A stretch of DNA of 64,000 bases from Kushneria marisflavi. Lineage in GTDB: Bacteria > Pseudomonadota > Gammaproteobacteria > Pseudomonadales > Halomonadaceae. The notes beneath the pieces were generated by a model. That model was not told where the DNA came from and made no database searches. It was given only the letters and a program-made list of their open reading frames with translations. This document shows positions 8,695 to 18,222 of this stretch, piece by piece (the stretch's first letter is position 1; each line of letters starts with the position of its first letter). The position numbers and the translations under genes were made by a program. The stretch covers positions 2,418,001 to 2,482,000 of the forward strand of contig NZ_CP021358.1 of assembly GCF_002157205.1 (NCBI RefSeq), read 5' to 3'.

Positions 8695-9369
8695 TTAAAG
8701 ACGCAGCCAGTCGATCATGACCCGATCCAGTACGGCCGCCTGCTGCGCAAAGCGGCGGCTGTCATCAAGCATCTCGTCGCTCGATTGCACCCAGGGTCCG
8801 GAGGCCGCCAGGCTGCCGGCTTCCTTTTCGACCAGCGTTTTTACCCAGTCATGGGTGGCTTCCAGATGACAGTGCATGGCCACTACCCGGGCGCCGTCCC
8901 AGGTGAACCCCTGCAGGGGGCTGGCCTCGCTGGCCCCGACCGAGATGGCGCCTTCCGGCAGTCCGAAGATACGCCGATGCCAGAGAAAGGCGTCAAAGCG
9001 CTCGGGCAGGTCAAGGTCGCCGTCCTCATTGCCGCGGACGGCGTGCCAGCCAAACTCACCGTGCGTATTGAGCGATACGATGGCGCCCAGCGCCTCGGCG
9101 ATCAGCTCGGCACCATAGCCCAGCCCCATGATCGGTTTTGAGCTTTTGAGCGTACGCTCAAGAAGATGCTGTTCACGTTTGGTCCAGCCGTGTGCCACGA
9201 TCTGTTCCGGGCCGCCCAGCACGATCAGGGCGTCGAAGTCGCCGGGGCGGGGTGGCACTTCGTCGGCATAAAGGCGACAGACGTTGAAACTGTGGCCCAT
9301 GCTGGTCAGCCAGTCCGCCAGTCGGGCCGGTCCAAAATGAGACGCATGCTGCAAAAAATAGATATGCAT
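8695..9369 (-). CDS. Class I glutamine-amidotransferase-like protein lacking the catalytic cysteine
   Basis: The 224-residue protein has the GATase1 fold of GuaA-like stand-alone amidotransferases. It shows the oxyanion-hole-type LIVLGGPEQ (about 48-56) and a C-terminal MHCHLEAT with the expected His168 and Glu170. The nucleophile elbow, normally G-x-C-x-G, reads MGLGYGAE, with Gly84 where the cysteine should be. Glutamine hydrolysis by the usual mechanism is therefore not expected; it may be a binding or regulatory homologue. I chose ATG 9369 (MHIYFLQHAS), which aligns with the family start, over longer upstream starts. It is convergent with mnmH and divergent from the alkyltransferase-like gene. 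Confidence 0.85.
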   Translation of the reverse strand: MHIYFLQHASHFGPARLADWLTSMGHSFNVCRLYADEVPPRPGDFDALIVLGGPEQIVAHGWTKREQHLLERTLKSSKPIMGLGYGAELIAEALGAIVSLNTHGEFGWHAVRGNEDGDLDLPERFDAFLWHRRIFGLPEGAISVGASEASPLQGFTWDGARVVAMHCHLEATHDWVKTLVEKEAGSLAASGPWVQSSDEMLDDSRRFAQQAAVLDRVMIDWLRL

Positions 9370-9442
9370 GATAGGGCCATGATGGATAACGATAATTTGA
9401 TCACTCAGCATACACCGATCTGGACAATCACCGGAAAATCCC

Positions 9443-9736
9443 ATGCGTGACGAGGTACGTGAGCAGGCCACGACCATTATTGCCCGTATTCCCGAAGGGC
9501 GGGTGACCACCTATGGCGCAATCGCCAAAATGACGGAAGGTGCCACAGCGCGTTCGATCGGCGCGTTGCTGCGCCTGCTGCCCGAGGGGCATACGCTGCC
9601 CTGGCATCGAGTCGTTGCTGCCGGCGGTCGCCTTGCCGATCATGACGGGGCCCGCCGGCAGCGCGAGCTGTTGAACGCCGAGGGCGTGGTATTTGACGCG
9701 CGCGGGCGGATTCCGGCGCATTTTTTCTGGCCCTGA
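9443..9736 (+). CDS. Alkyltransferase-like protein (MGMT family, Trp in place of Cys)
   Basis: The 97-residue single-domain homologue of the C-terminal DNA-binding domain of O6-alkylguanine-DNA alkyltransferase shows the helix-turn-helix segment RVTTYGAIAKM and the Arg-finger region ARSIGALLR. The active-site PCHR is replaced by PWHRV (Trp54), the hallmark of ATL/YbaZ proteins. ATLs bind O6-alkylguanine, bend DNA and recruit nucleotide excision repair instead of transferring the alkyl group. It is monocistronic. Confidence 0.93.
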   Translation: MRDEVREQATTIIARIPEGRVTTYGAIAKMTEGATARSIGALLRLLPEGHTLPWHRVVAAGGRLADHDGARRQRELLNAEGVVFDARGRIPAHFFWP

Positions 9737-9847
9737 CGGGCGATCAAACGCATTTTATCGAGCATGCCCGCATTGGCAGGCCATCCCTGAAATCGGGCAG
9801 GTTATGACATCATCAGCAGAATTGATTTCGAGCAGGGAGCACAAGCG

Positions 9848-10450
9848 ATGCCCACCATGATCGCGCAGGGTTTTGAAAAGCGTTTGCGGGCGCTGTCACC
9901 ACGTCAGTCGCTGGCCTTCATGGCCGCATTGAGTGAACGACTGATGCCGAACTATCGCCTCTATGCCGAGATCGGCGACGCGGGAGATGCTCACGGCGTG
10001 GCCAGCCTGCTGGCGCTGATCTGGGAGAGTCTGGGGATTCGCGATGCCCGCATCGATTTCGAGCGCCAGGGTGAAAAGCTCGTGGCCTGTGAACCGCCGG
10101 AAGATGATGACAGCTTCGGGGCGCGTATTGCCCGTGACATGACCCTGGCCCTGTCGGCCTGCGTGGATGTGTTATCAGGCCCGGCAGGTGAGGCAAGTGT
10201 GGACGTCAGTCGCCTCTCCATTGGTGGCGTCGAGCGCTTTATCGAGATGAATGCCGGTGACGCCATCCATGACGATACCGAGCGTGAGGCTCTGATCGAG
10301 GAAAACGAGCTGATGAGCGACGAGCGGGCCTTCCAGCTGGCAGTACTGGAGAGCGTCGAGACGCAGACACTGGATCGTGAAGGATTGCGTGCGCTGCGAA
10401 TGCTGGGGAAAAACGAGGGCGTCAGTAATCTGGGCCTGACGGCTGAATAG
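9848..10450 (+). CDS. DUF416 family protein (YjaG-like)
   Basis: The 200-residue soluble, acidic protein matches the YjaG/DUF416 family in length and its N-terminal pattern (F-E-K-R-L-x-x-L-S-P-R-Q-S-L-A-F), with no membrane segment or known catalytic motif. Function is unknown in the family. The start has GGAG about 9 nt upstream. It is convergent with hisF, separated by a perfect palindrome. Confidence 0.8.
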   Translation: MPTMIAQGFEKRLRALSPRQSLAFMAALSERLMPNYRLYAEIGDAGDAHGVASLLALIWESLGIRDARIDFERQGEKLVACEPPEDDDSFGARIARDMTLALSACVDVLSGPAGEASVDVSRLSIGGVERFIEMNAGDAIHDDTEREALIEENELMSDERAFQLAVLESVETQTLDREGLRALRMLGKNEGVSNLGLTAE

Positions 10451-10472
10451 ACAAGAAGCGGAGCCTGCGGGC

Positions 10473-10498
10473 ACACGGCGTCGAGGTCGACGCCGTGT
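10473..10498. terminator. 12+12-bp palindrome between convergent genes
   Basis: ACACGGCGTCGA and TCGACGCCGTGT form a perfect inverted repeat with only 2 nt between, midway between the stops of the DUF416 gene (10450) and hisF (10510). It has no U-tract on either strand. Position suggests a bidirectional terminator or RNA 3'-end stabiliser. Confidence 0.55.
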
Positions 10499-10509
10499 AG
10501 AGGGCAGCA

Positions 10510-11283
10510 CTAAAGGCGCATCTCGATGCCATGATCGGCCATGTACTGCTTGGCCTGCTCGATGGTGTATTCGCCAAAGTGAAAGATGCTGGCGGCCAGC
10601 ACCGCATCAGCACCGCCTTCCTTCACACCCGCCACCAGATGATCAAGATTGCCTACCCCGCCCGAGGCGATGACCGGCACCGAGACGGCATCGCTGATGG
10701 CGCGTGTCACCCCCAGATCAAAGCCCTCCCGGGTCCCGTCACGATCCATGCTGGTCACCAGTAACTCCCCGGCGCCGTATTCCACCATCTTGCGGGACCA
10801 GTCCACGGCATCCAGCCCGGTCGCCTTTCGCCCGCCATGGGTAAAGATTTCCCAGCGCGGTGGCTCGCCGTCCTCACTGACCCGCTTGGCATCGATGGCC
10901 ACGACGATGCACTGGCTGCCAAAGCGCTCGGCAGCTTCATAGACAAAGTCCGGGTCCGTGACGGCTGCCGTGTTGATCGACACCTTGTCGGCACCGGCAT
11001 TGAGCAGGGCACGAATATTGTCGCAGCTGCGAATGCCACCGCCGACGGTCAGCGGGATGAAGACCTCACCGGCAATCCTGCTGACCATGTCCAGTGTGGT
11101 GCCACGCGCCTCATGGCTGGCGGTAATGTCGAGAAAGGTGATCTCGTCGGCATTTTGTTCGTTGTAGCGCCGTGCCACCTCGACCGGGTCGCCGGCATCC
11201 CGGATGCCCAGAAAATTGACGCCCTTGACCACACGGCCACGATCCACGTCCAGACAGGGGATAATGCGTTTTGCCAGTGTCAT
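10510..11283 (-). CDS. hisF: Imidazole glycerol phosphate synthase cyclase subunit
   Basis: Uses ammonia channelled from HisH to turn PRFAR into imidazole glycerol phosphate and AICAR. The 257-residue TIM barrel begins [24 protein letters not shown] with the catalytic first Asp in CLDVD. The second half shows the conserved [16 protein letters not shown] with the second catalytic Asp, and phosphate loops TVGGGIRS and ASGGVGN. It is the last gene of the hisB-hisH-hisA-hisF run, 16 nt after hisA. Confidence 0.97.
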   Translation of the reverse strand: MTLAKRIIPCLDVDRGRVVKGVNFLGIRDAGDPVEVARRYNEQNADEITFLDITASHEARGTTLDMVSRIAGEVFIPLTVGGGIRSCDNIRALLNAGADKVSINTAAVTDPDFVYEAAERFGSQCIVVAIDAKRVSEDGEPPRWEIFTHGGRKATGLDAVDWSRKMVEYGAGELLVTSMDRDGTREGFDLGVTRAISDAVSVPVIASGGVGNLDHLVAGVKEGGADAVLAASIFHFGEYTIEQAKQYMADHGIEMRL

Positions 11284-11299
11284 GTGCTTCTCCGAACCA

Positions 11300-12046
11300 T
11301 CAGCCGCGCTGGGCTTCAATGGTGTCACACAGAGTCTGGGCCTCGGCAAGATCAAGCTTGCCTTCGTAGATGGCCCGGCCGGTAATGGCACCGACAATGC
11401 CCGATGCGGACACGTCTGCCAGCTTCTGCACGTCTTCCATGTTGGTCACGCCACCGGAAGCGATCACCGGTACACCGCCATGGCTGGCCATTTCGACGGT
11501 CGCTTCAACGTTGACGCCGTTCATCATGCCATCACGTGAAATGTCGGTATAAATGATGGCGCTGACGCCATCTTCCGCGAAATGGCGGGCCAGATCCACG
11601 GCGCGCATGGTGGACACTTCTGCCCAGCCGTCGGTGGCGACATAGCCGTCACGGGCATCGAGGCCGACCATGATGTGGCCAGGGAATTCGCGACACATTT
11701 CCCGAACAAAGTCCGGGTCGCGCACGGCCTGGGTACCAATAATGACCCAGCTGACGCCGGCATCGAGATAGCTCTGAATCACCTCGCGGGTGCGGATACC
11801 GCCACCGATCTGGATGGGCAGGTCCGGAAAGCGGGCGGCAATGGCCCTGACCGCTTCGGCGTTGACGGGGCGCCCCTCGAAGGCGCCGTTGAGGTCCACC
11901 AGGTGCAGGCGTCGCGCGCCGGCATCCACCCAGCGCTGGGCCATGGCCACCGGGTCTTCACCGTAGGTGGTCGAGTCTTCCATACGGCCCTGCTTGAGGC
12001 GAACACACTGACCGTCTTTCAGGTCGATGGCGGGGATGACCAGCAT
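11300..12046 (-). CDS. hisA: ProFAR isomerase
   Basis: Phosphoribosylformimino-5-aminoimidazole carboxamide ribotide isomerase, an Amadori-type reaction. The 248-residue half-barrel-duplicated TIM fold starts [20 protein letters not shown], with the catalytic Asp in AIDLKDG, the phosphate loop QIGGGIRT and the mid-protein [10 protein letters not shown] with the second Asp. It sits between hisH and hisF in the operon, the usual order. Confidence 0.97.
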   Translation of the reverse strand: MLVIPAIDLKDGQCVRLKQGRMEDSTTYGEDPVAMAQRWVDAGARRLHLVDLNGAFEGRPVNAEAVRAIAARFPDLPIQIGGGIRTREVIQSYLDAGVSWVIIGTQAVRDPDFVREMCREFPGHIMVGLDARDGYVATDGWAEVSTMRAVDLARHFAEDGVSAIIYTDISRDGMMNGVNVEATVEMASHGGVPVIASGGVTNMEDVQKLADVSASGIVGAITGRAIYEGKLDLAEAQTLCDTIEAQRG

Positions 12047-12093
12047 GGGAATTCCTTTATCCTTGTCGTGAAGGGGCCTGGGCGCAGAGGCTG

Positions 12094-12738
12094 TCAGGGC
12101 GACCAGGCCACAAAGTTTGCCAGCAGTCTGAGGCCGGCATCGGCACTTTTTTCCGGGTGAAACTGTACGGCAAAGACAGCATCACGACCGGTGGCCACAT
12201 GGGCGCGGCTACCGGCGTAATCGATGTAGCCCATCGCATGGGCATCGTCATCGGCCTGTACGAAATAGCTGTGCACGAAATAGAACCGCTCACCGGTCAG
12301 AATGCCTTCCCACAGAGGGTGCATATGATGCTGATGAACACGGTTCCATCCCATATGGGGGACCTTGAGCCGCTGACCCTGTTCGTCCAGAGCCGTGTCG
12401 TCAAAGCGTGTCACCCGGCCGGGCATATAGCCCAGACAGCGTACACCGCCGTTTTCCTCGCTTTTTTCCATCAGCATCTGCTGACCGACACAGATGCCCA
12501 GCAACGGCTTGCTGGCATCTCTCAGGAGTTCCTTGACCAGACCCGTCAGCTCGGTTCGTTCAAGTTCCCCCATGCAGTCACGGATGGCGCCCTGACCGGG
12601 CAGTACCACGCGCGAGGCGCCCTTGATGGCGCGGGCATCCCGCGTGATGGTCACACGCTCATCGGGGCTGACGTGCTCGATGGCCTTGGCCACCGAGTGC
12701 AGGTTGCCCATGCCGTAGTCGATGATGGCAATCGTCAT
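12094..12738 (-). CDS. hisH: Imidazole glycerol phosphate synthase glutaminase subunit
   Basis: Class I amidotransferase that supplies ammonia to HisF. The 214 residues show the catalytic triad: Cys83 in [10 protein letters not shown], and His and Glu in [10 protein letters not shown] near residue 195. I chose ATG 12738, which has AGGAG 10 nt upstream; the in-frame GTG at 12747 is too close to that site. It lies 47 nt upstream of hisA in the same operon. Confidence 0.97.
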   Translation of the reverse strand: MTIAIIDYGMGNLHSVAKAIEHVSPDERVTITRDARAIKGASRVVLPGQGAIRDCMGELERTELTGLVKELLRDASKPLLGICVGQQMLMEKSEENGGVRCLGYMPGRVTRFDDTALDEQGQRLKVPHMGWNRVHQHHMHPLWEGILTGERFYFVHSYFVQADDDAHAMGYIDYAGSRAHVATGRDAVFAVQFHPEKSADAGLRLLANFVAWSP

Positions 12739-12789
12739 GCTGGACACACTCCTTGCCGACCGGGTACACGCCGGTCGGATGGTGTTGAA

Positions 12790-13389
12790 TTACAGGCTGC
12801 CCTTGGTCGAGGCAATTCGCCCGGCCATGCGTTCATCCGGGGAAACCGCCATGCGCAGGGCGCGACCGAAGGCCTTGAAGATGGTCTCGACCTGATGATG
12901 GGCATTGTCGCCCTTCAGGTTATCGATATGGACGGTGGCACGCGCGTGGCTGGCGAATCCCTGAAAGAATTCGGAGACCAGCTGGGTCTCGAAGGCGCCA
13001 ATGGTCGCGCGCGTGAACTCGGCATTCATGAAAAGCCCCGGGCGGCCGGAAAAATCGATCACCACCCGTGACAGCGCCTCGTCCAGTGGGACATAGGCAT
13101 GACCGTAGCGATGGATGCCTCGCTTGTCACCCAGTGCCTCGGCAAAGGCCTGGCCCAGGGTGATGCCGGTATCCTCGACCGTATGGTGATCATCGATATG
13201 GCGATCGCCATCGGCATCGATGGTGAGGTCGATCATGCCATGGCGGGCGATCTGATCGAGCATGTGCTCGAAAAAGGGGACGCCGGTATCGGCCTTGAGT
13301 TCGCCCTGACCATCAAGGTCAAGCGAAACGCTGATACGTGTTTCGCTGGTGTGGCGTGAGATGCTGGCGCGTCGCGGCGACTGGGTCAT
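12790..13389 (-). CDS. hisB: Imidazoleglycerol-phosphate dehydratase
   Basis: Mn-dependent dehydratase forming imidazole acetol phosphate. The 199-residue monofunctional form lacks the phosphatase domain of E. coli HisB. Metal-binding repeats are visible: [16 protein letters not shown] and [11 protein letters not shown] in the first half, [12 protein letters not shown] and [20 protein letters not shown] in the second. ATG 13389 gives the family N-terminus ([19 protein letters not shown]). It is the first gene of hisBHAF, 51 nt before hisH. Confidence 0.96.
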   Translation of the reverse strand: MTQSPRRASISRHTSETRISVSLDLDGQGELKADTGVPFFEHMLDQIARHGMIDLTIDADGDRHIDDHHTVEDTGITLGQAFAEALGDKRGIHRYGHAYVPLDEALSRVVIDFSGRPGLFMNAEFTRATIGAFETQLVSEFFQGFASHARATVHIDNLKGDNAHHQVETIFKAFGRALRMAVSPDERMAGRIASTKGSL

Positions 13390-13651
13390 GAAGGCTCCCT
13401 GCAGAAAGAAGATCATCGCCTCAAGGGCGTCATGGATCATAACGATATCAAAAGCGGCTCACGCCCGCGCGGCTCGATGCGCCAGAATGCTGTGGTCAGG
13501 CATTCGGGCCATGACATCGGCGCGCCATTATAGAGAAGGGCGGTGACCATCCGCTACACTAACGCCCGCCACCGACAGGTCGGCCTCTGGCATGATGTCG
13601 GGGTCTGTTGATGCGATTATCGGGCGGGAAATATCCTGGGGAGAGTATTCA

Positions 13652-15985
13652 ATGAAAGCGTTGTTCAGGATAGTGCTGGCGGCGATCGGGGTTCTGGGGC
13701 TGCTGGCCGTGGCGGTGGTGATCTATGCGACGACCTTTCTTGATCCCAATGATCTCAAGCCGCGTCTGGCAGATGCTGTGCGCGAGCGTACGGGGCTTGA
13801 GCTGTCACTGAACGGTCCGCTCTCCTGGACCTTCTATCCACGCATCGGTGTCACTGTTGAAGATGCTTCGGCCCGTCTTCCCGATCAGAGTAATGATGAG
13901 GCGCCCTTTGCAGCATTTCGACAGGCTGAGGCGCGGCTACGCTTCGCCCCGCTGTTGAGTGGCAATATTGAAGTTGATGGTTTCACGCTGGATGGCCTTC
14001 GTCTCAATCTGGAGCGCGATGCGCAGGGGCATGGCAACTGGGAAACACTGGTCGAGACCGTCGCGCGACAGGGCAACGATCAGCCGGCTTCTCCCTCACG
14101 ACGGCCACAGAGTGTCGCATCGGCCGGCGATCGGCCTCTGGCCATGGACATCGCCAGCGTGCAGGTCAGCGATGGTCAGGTACATTTCGAAGATCATCAG
14201 AATGACCGGAACATGACGCTGTCTTCACTGGCCCTTCAGGCATCCAATGTGACTTCCGGCGGCGCCTTTCCGCTGGAGCTTTCATTCGCTGTCAAGGGCA
14301 GCCAGCCTGAAATGAACGGCACGATCAGCCTGAAAAGCCAGGCCAGCCTCGATCTGAACAGCGCAGTCTACAGTCTCGACAATCTTGCGCTGAAAGGGGC
14401 AATGCATTTGTCCGCTCTGGACGACACTCATGAGCAGAGTTTTGGTTTGAAGGCCGCAAGGTTGGCCGCGGATTTTGATCAGCAGCGCTACAGCGTTGAC
14501 AGCGCAGTTCTTGATGGCACCTTTTATTTACCGTCGCTGGGCGAGCATGCCTTGCCGCTCGGGGTTGAGGCCAGTGGTGAAGTATCGCTGGCGGAGGATC
14601 AGGCCAGCCTGACCTCGTTTGCACTCACAAGCGGCCAGCTGCTGCGGCTGACCGGCAGCGGCAAGGCCAGTCAGTTGAGTAATGATTTGCACTGGCAGGG
14701 GCAGATCGACATGGCGCCTGCCGATCTTCGCAGCTGGCTGGAACGGCTGGGAAAACTGCCGGCTACCGCAGATGCGCAGGCCCTGCAGCGGGTGGGACTG
14801 TCGTCCCGGGTTGAAGGCGACCAGCGCTTGGCAAAATTCACGGATCTAGCGGTCGATATTGATGATACCGCTCTCAAGGGAAGCGTCTCGGTGGGGCTGG
14901 GGTCGCCGCTTCTTCACGCCAGCCTTGAGGGAGACTCGCTGGATCTCGATCGCTATTTGCCGCCGAGTGCGGCCAGTGCGGCATCGTCCGACCAGGCACC
15001 GCAGCCCCGAGCTGATGGCGCACCGCCGGCCGCTAACGCCGGGGCTTCCCTCAATGAAAGTACTCTGGCACTGGCCCGCTCGCTGGACCTTGATCTGAAT
15101 CTGACTCTCGAGACGCTCAAGGCACGAAAATTCCAGCTCGAGAACGTCGTTCTGAAGGCGCAGGGGCGTGAAGGGCATTATCGTCTCTCAAGATTGAATG
15201 CCGATCTCTATGATGGGGCGCTCAAGGCCAACGGCGCCATGAATGTTGCGGCTTCATCGGCATCGCTTTCGTTTGAGCCGCAGCTGACCGGTGTGGCGCT
15301 GCAGCCCCTGCTAAAGGATGCGCTGGGGCGTGACGATCTTTTTCGCGGTACGCTCAATGCCCGCGCTGCGCTGTCATCCACCCTTGAGGGTAATGACACA
15401 TGGCTTGACCATCTTGATGGCAAGGCGTCGTTTACCATCTCTGATGGGGCCATGATGGGCATCAACTTGCCCGGGCAGCTGTGCACGACGGCTGCCATGC
15501 TTCAGGGCAATAACACCTCACATGAATGGGGAAGCGACACCGAGTTTGATCGGTTTGCCGCCAGTGTCGACATTGTGGACGGTGTCATTCAAAACGACGA
15601 TTTGAACGTGGCGCTGCCCGGTGTGGATATTACCGGTAACGGCCAGGTCGATCTGAAAGCACAGGATTTGGATATGGCACTGGCCGCTCGGTTGGTCAAC
15701 ACCGCTGATACCCAAGGGTGCCCGGTCAGTTCGACCTTGAGCCATATACCGCTGCCACTACATTGCTCGGGAAGCCTGAGCGATGCCCCGGCACAGTGGT
15801 GTCGCTTCGATGCCGACGCCTTTAGTGCCATCCTGCAAAAGACTGCGACCAATGAAGGCAAGGAAAAGCTGCGTGAGCATGTAGACCGCCAGCTGGAAGG
15901 CAAGCTGGGGCAGCGGATCGAGGAGAAGCTGGGTGAAGCGTCCGGCAGCAACCTGAAAGATGCCATCAAGGGGCTTTTTCAGTAA
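13652..15985 (+). CDS. AsmA family envelope protein
   Basis: The 777-residue protein has an N-terminal signal anchor (about residues 3-26) followed by the AsmA signature (LDPNDLKPRLADAVRERTGLELSLNGPLSWTFYPRIGVTVEDA). A long periplasmic beta-rich region and a C-terminal AsmA domain (FTISDGAMMGINLPGQLC to DLDMALAARLVNT) follow. AsmA-like proteins are thought to bridge inner and outer membranes for phospholipid transport and affect envelope assembly. The last 60 residues are charged and helical. ATG 13652 is preceded by GGGGAGAG. It lies upstream of mutY and yggX, an adjacency I recall in Pseudomonas-type genomes. Confidence 0.9.
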   Translation: MKALFRIVLAAIGVLGLLAVAVVIYATTFLDPNDLKPRLADAVRERTGLELSLNGPLSWTFYPRIGVTVEDASARLPDQSNDEAPFAAFRQAEARLRFAPLLSGNIEVDGFTLDGLRLNLERDAQGHGNWETLVETVARQGNDQPASPSRRPQSVASAGDRPLAMDIASVQVSDGQVHFEDHQNDRNMTLSSLALQASNVTSGGAFPLELSFAVKGSQPEMNGTISLKSQASLDLNSAVYSLDNLALKGAMHLSALDDTHEQSFGLKAARLAADFDQQRYSVDSAVLDGTFYLPSLGEHALPLGVEASGEVSLAEDQASLTSFALTSGQLLRLTGSGKASQLSNDLHWQGQIDMAPADLRSWLERLGKLPATADAQALQRVGLSSRVEGDQRLAKFTDLAVDIDDTALKGSVSVGLGSPLLHASLEGDSLDLDRYLPPSAASAASSDQAPQPRADGAPPAANAGASLNESTLALARSLDLDLNLTLETLKARKFQLENVVLKAQGREGHYRLSRLNADLYDGALKANGAMNVAASSASLSFEPQLTGVALQPLLKDALGRDDLFRGTLNARAALSSTLEGNDTWLDHLDGKASFTISDGAMMGINLPGQLCTTAAMLQGNNTSHEWGSDTEFDRFAASVDIVDGVIQNDDLNVALPGVDITGNGQVDLKAQDLDMALAARLVNTADTQGCPVSSTLSHIPLPLHCSGSLSDAPAQWCRFDADAFSAILQKTATNEGKEKLREHVDRQLEGKLGQRIEEKLGEASGSNLKDAIKGLFQ

Positions 15986-16078
15986 CCCCGTTTTCAGTCA
16001 CCACGTCGTATGGCCGGCGCCCTGCTCAAGCAGAGCGTCGGCACCTTTCGAGTTTCCTATCCAGGCGAGAGCCAATCC

Positions 16079-17167
16079 GTGAGTACTTTTATCAAGGCCC
16101 CGCAGCCGCTGGATGCCGAATATTTTCGCACCCGGCTACTGGGCTGGTTTGATCAGTATGGCCGCACCCATCTGCCCTGGCAGCAGGACAGAAGCCCTTA
16201 CCGTGTCTGGGTATCAGAAATCATGTTGCAACAGACCCAGGTGACGACCGTCATCAGTTATTTTGAGCGTTTTATGCAGCGCTTTCCGGATGTCGAGACG
16301 CTGGCAGCGGCCGAGCAGGACGAGGTGCTGCACCTCTGGACCGGGCTTGGATATTACGCCCGTGCCCGCAACCTGCATCGTGCCGCTCAATGCGTTGTCA
16401 GCGAGCATGACGGGGTATTTCCGGTCGAGAGCGTGACGGCGCTGAGCGCGCTGCCAGGCATTGGCCGTTCAACGGCCGGTGCCATCATTGCTCAGGCCAC
16501 CGGCCAGCGGGCGCCCATTCTGGATGGCAACGTTAAACGCGTGTTGACGCGTCTGCATGGTGTCGAGGGATGGCCAGGCAAGCCCGAGGTGGAGAAAAGG
16601 CTCTGGCAGCTGGCCGAGCACTATACCCCCCAGTGGCGCTGTGCCGACTTCACTCAGGCCATGATGGACATGGGCGCCACGCTCTGTACGCGTCGGCGTC
16701 CCAGCTGTCTTCTGTGTCCCTTTGAAGCTGACTGCGTGGCACATGCACGAGGGGAAGAGCATCGCTTCCCGGCGTCAAAGCCGAAAAAGGAAAAACCCGT
16801 TCGTCAAACACTGATGCTCATGCTGCGTGATGGCAATGGGCATGTGCTGCTCGAGCAGCGGCCTTCAAGCGGCTTGTGGGGTGGGCTATGGGGGATGCCG
16901 CAGTTTGACGATCATGAGGCGCTCAGGGCCTGGTTGGCCCGGGAGATGCCCGGTAGCATTGTTGGTGAGCAGTGGCCGTGCTTTACGCATGTCTTCACGC
17001 ACTTTCGACTTGAGATCACACCGGTTCAGGCGCACCTGTCTCGACGCGGTGGTCATCCCGCCGTGTCTGGGCGGCGATGGTATGATCCGGACCAACCTGA
17101 CAGCATAGGATTGGCAGCACCGGTCAAGGCGCTGCTGGAATCCCTGTCATCCTCTTCGCTTCTTTGA
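16079..17167 (+). CDS. mutY: Adenine DNA glycosylase MutY
   Basis: Removes adenine mispaired with 8-oxoguanine. Seen: the HhH-GPD domain with MLQQTQVTTV (catalytic Glu just before, in SEIMLQQTQV), LPGIGRSTAGAI with VKRVLTRL, and the [4Fe-4S] cluster ligands in CTRRRPSCLLCPFEADC. A C-terminal Nudix-like domain that recognises 8-oxoG follows. I prefer the GTG at 16079 (362 aa), which has a GGCGAGAG site. An in-frame ATG at 16010 lacks a ribosome site and would add 23 residues. It is followed after 25 nt by yggX, its common partner. Confidence 0.94.
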   Translation: MSTFIKAPQPLDAEYFRTRLLGWFDQYGRTHLPWQQDRSPYRVWVSEIMLQQTQVTTVISYFERFMQRFPDVETLAAAEQDEVLHLWTGLGYYARARNLHRAAQCVVSEHDGVFPVESVTALSALPGIGRSTAGAIIAQATGQRAPILDGNVKRVLTRLHGVEGWPGKPEVEKRLWQLAEHYTPQWRCADFTQAMMDMGATLCTRRRPSCLLCPFEADCVAHARGEEHRFPASKPKKEKPVRQTLMLMLRDGNGHVLLEQRPSSGLWGGLWGMPQFDDHEALRAWLAREMPGSIVGEQWPCFTHVFTHFRLEITPVQAHLSRRGGHPAVSGRRWYDPDQPDSIGLAAPVKALLESLSSSSLL

Positions 17168-17192
17168 AAGCGTCCTGACAAAAGGTATTGCA

Positions 17193-17465
17193 ATGACTCG
17201 TACGGTATTTTGCCGCAAGTATCAGCAGGACATGGAAGGGCTGCAGATGCCACCTCTGCCCGGTGCCAGAGGGCAGGACATTCATGACAATGTTTCGAAA
17301 AAGGCTTGGGAGGAATGGCAGGCACTACAGACGCGGTTGATCAATGAAAAGCGTCTTAACATGCTTGATCCTGAAACGCGTGACTACCTGATGACGCAGA
17401 TGACACGATTTTTTAATAACGAAGAGACCGACAGTGCTGAGGGCTATGTTCCCCCGTCTCAATAG
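17193..17465 (+). CDS. yggX: Iron-sulfur/oxidative-damage protection protein YggX
   Basis: The 90-residue soluble protein begins MTRTVFCRKYQQDMEGL with the family's conserved Cys7, followed by DNVSKKAWEEWQALQTRLINEKRLNML. The family is linked to Fe(II) trafficking and protection of Fe-S enzymes. Directly downstream of mutY, itself an Fe-S protein, so a shared transcript is likely. Confidence 0.95.
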   Translation: MTRTVFCRKYQQDMEGLQMPPLPGARGQDIHDNVSKKAWEEWQALQTRLINEKRLNMLDPETRDYLMTQMTRFFNNEETDSAEGYVPPSQ

Positions 17466-17492
17466 TTTTTTGAAATAATCTCAAAACAGGTA

Positions 17493-17521
17493 TTGACCTG
17501 AGAAGAGGTTTTCGATTTAAT
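17493..17521 (+). promoter_or_regulatory. Sigma-70-type promoter of the tRNA Phe-Gln-Thr cluster
   Basis: TTGACC, a 17-nt spacer and TTTAAT end 17 nt before tRNA-Phe. Spacing is ideal and five of six bases match in each hexamer. Confidence 0.75.
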
Positions 17522-17538
17522 ACGCAGCCGTTGGCAAC

Positions 17539-17614
17539 GGCCAGATAGCTCAGTCGGTAGAGCAGGGGATTGAAAATCCCCGTGTCGGCGGTTCGATTCC
17601 GTCTCTGGCCACCA
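17539..17614 (+). tRNA. tRNA-Phe (GAA)
   Basis: A 76-nt cloverleaf: acceptor GGCCAGA pairs with TCTGGCC, the D-loop has AGCTCAGTCGGTAGAGC, the anticodon stem GGGGA/TCCCC holds loop TTGAAAA with anticodon GAA, and the T-arm has GTTCGATTC. CCA is encoded. It is first of a three-tRNA cluster. Confidence 0.97.
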
Positions 17615-17619
17615 TCTGC

Positions 17620-17694
17620 TGGGGTATAGCCAAGTGGTAAGGCACCGGTTTTTGGTATCGGCATTCCCAGGTTCGAGTCCTGGTACCCCAGCCA
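17620..17694 (+). tRNA. tRNA-Gln (TTG)
   Basis: A 75-nt cloverleaf: acceptor TGGGGTA pairs with TACCCCA, the anticodon loop TTTTGGT holds TTG, the T-arm has GGTTCGAGTCC, and the CCA end is encoded. It starts 5 nt after tRNA-Phe. tRNA-Gln is one of the substrates of MnmH encoded in this window. Confidence 0.96.
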
Positions 17695-17721
17695 CTTTAT
17701 TCCGCATTACTTGCTGAATAA

Positions 17722-17797
<76 letters not shown>

Positions 17798-17835
17798 TTT
17801 CGAGTTGCATTAAACAAATGCAATATCGATAAAAG

Positions 17836-17860
17836 AAACCGCCATCATGGCGGTTTTTTT
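17836..17860 (+). terminator. Terminator of the tRNA cluster
   Basis: AAACCGCCA / TGGCGGTTT stem with TCA loop followed by a run of T, 39 nt after tRNA-Thr. Confidence 0.9.
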
Positions 17861-18222
17861 GTAACTAGGCAGGCCAGACCTGGATCAATCTGAAGTGCAT
17901 GACCGAGTCGTCGATTTATGGCTCAAGTCGATATTTCAGTATCAGAAGTGCCAGTTGTAACGGCAGGCGCTTTGATGCCTACCTTTTCTGTTGACTTTGC
18001 TTCTTATCTGAGTTAAATGTCTTACTTGTAGTGTGCGTATCGCATACCCCTACCAAAGGGTTACTTGACCCGGTAGAGTGATAGGTGCACTATGGTTCGG
18101 GTGGTTAACAAGGCAGTATATCGTCAGTTGTAATCGATCCTGTCGAGAGCATATGAATGGCTATCTTGTTTGTGCCCGCGGTGGGCTAACCATCATTAAT
18201 TTATTGCACAGGTATCAAAAGC
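17861..18222 (+). promoter_or_regulatory. Non-coding region with putative cold-shock gene promoter and long 5' leader
   Basis: This 362-nt gap has no credible gene. A promoter candidate is TTGACT (17991-17996), a 16-nt spacer and TTAAAT (18013-18018). If used, the cold-shock mRNA has a leader of about 200 nt, similar in size to those of cspA-type mRNAs, which fold differently in the cold. Short inverted repeats are present (for example around GGGTTACTTGACCC at 18058), but I do not see the E. coli cold-box sequence. Confidence 0.45.

Noticed and set aside
16010..16078. Upstream ATG extension of MutY
   Set aside because: The extra 23 residues are not conserved and the ATG lacks a ribosome site; GTG 16079 has one.
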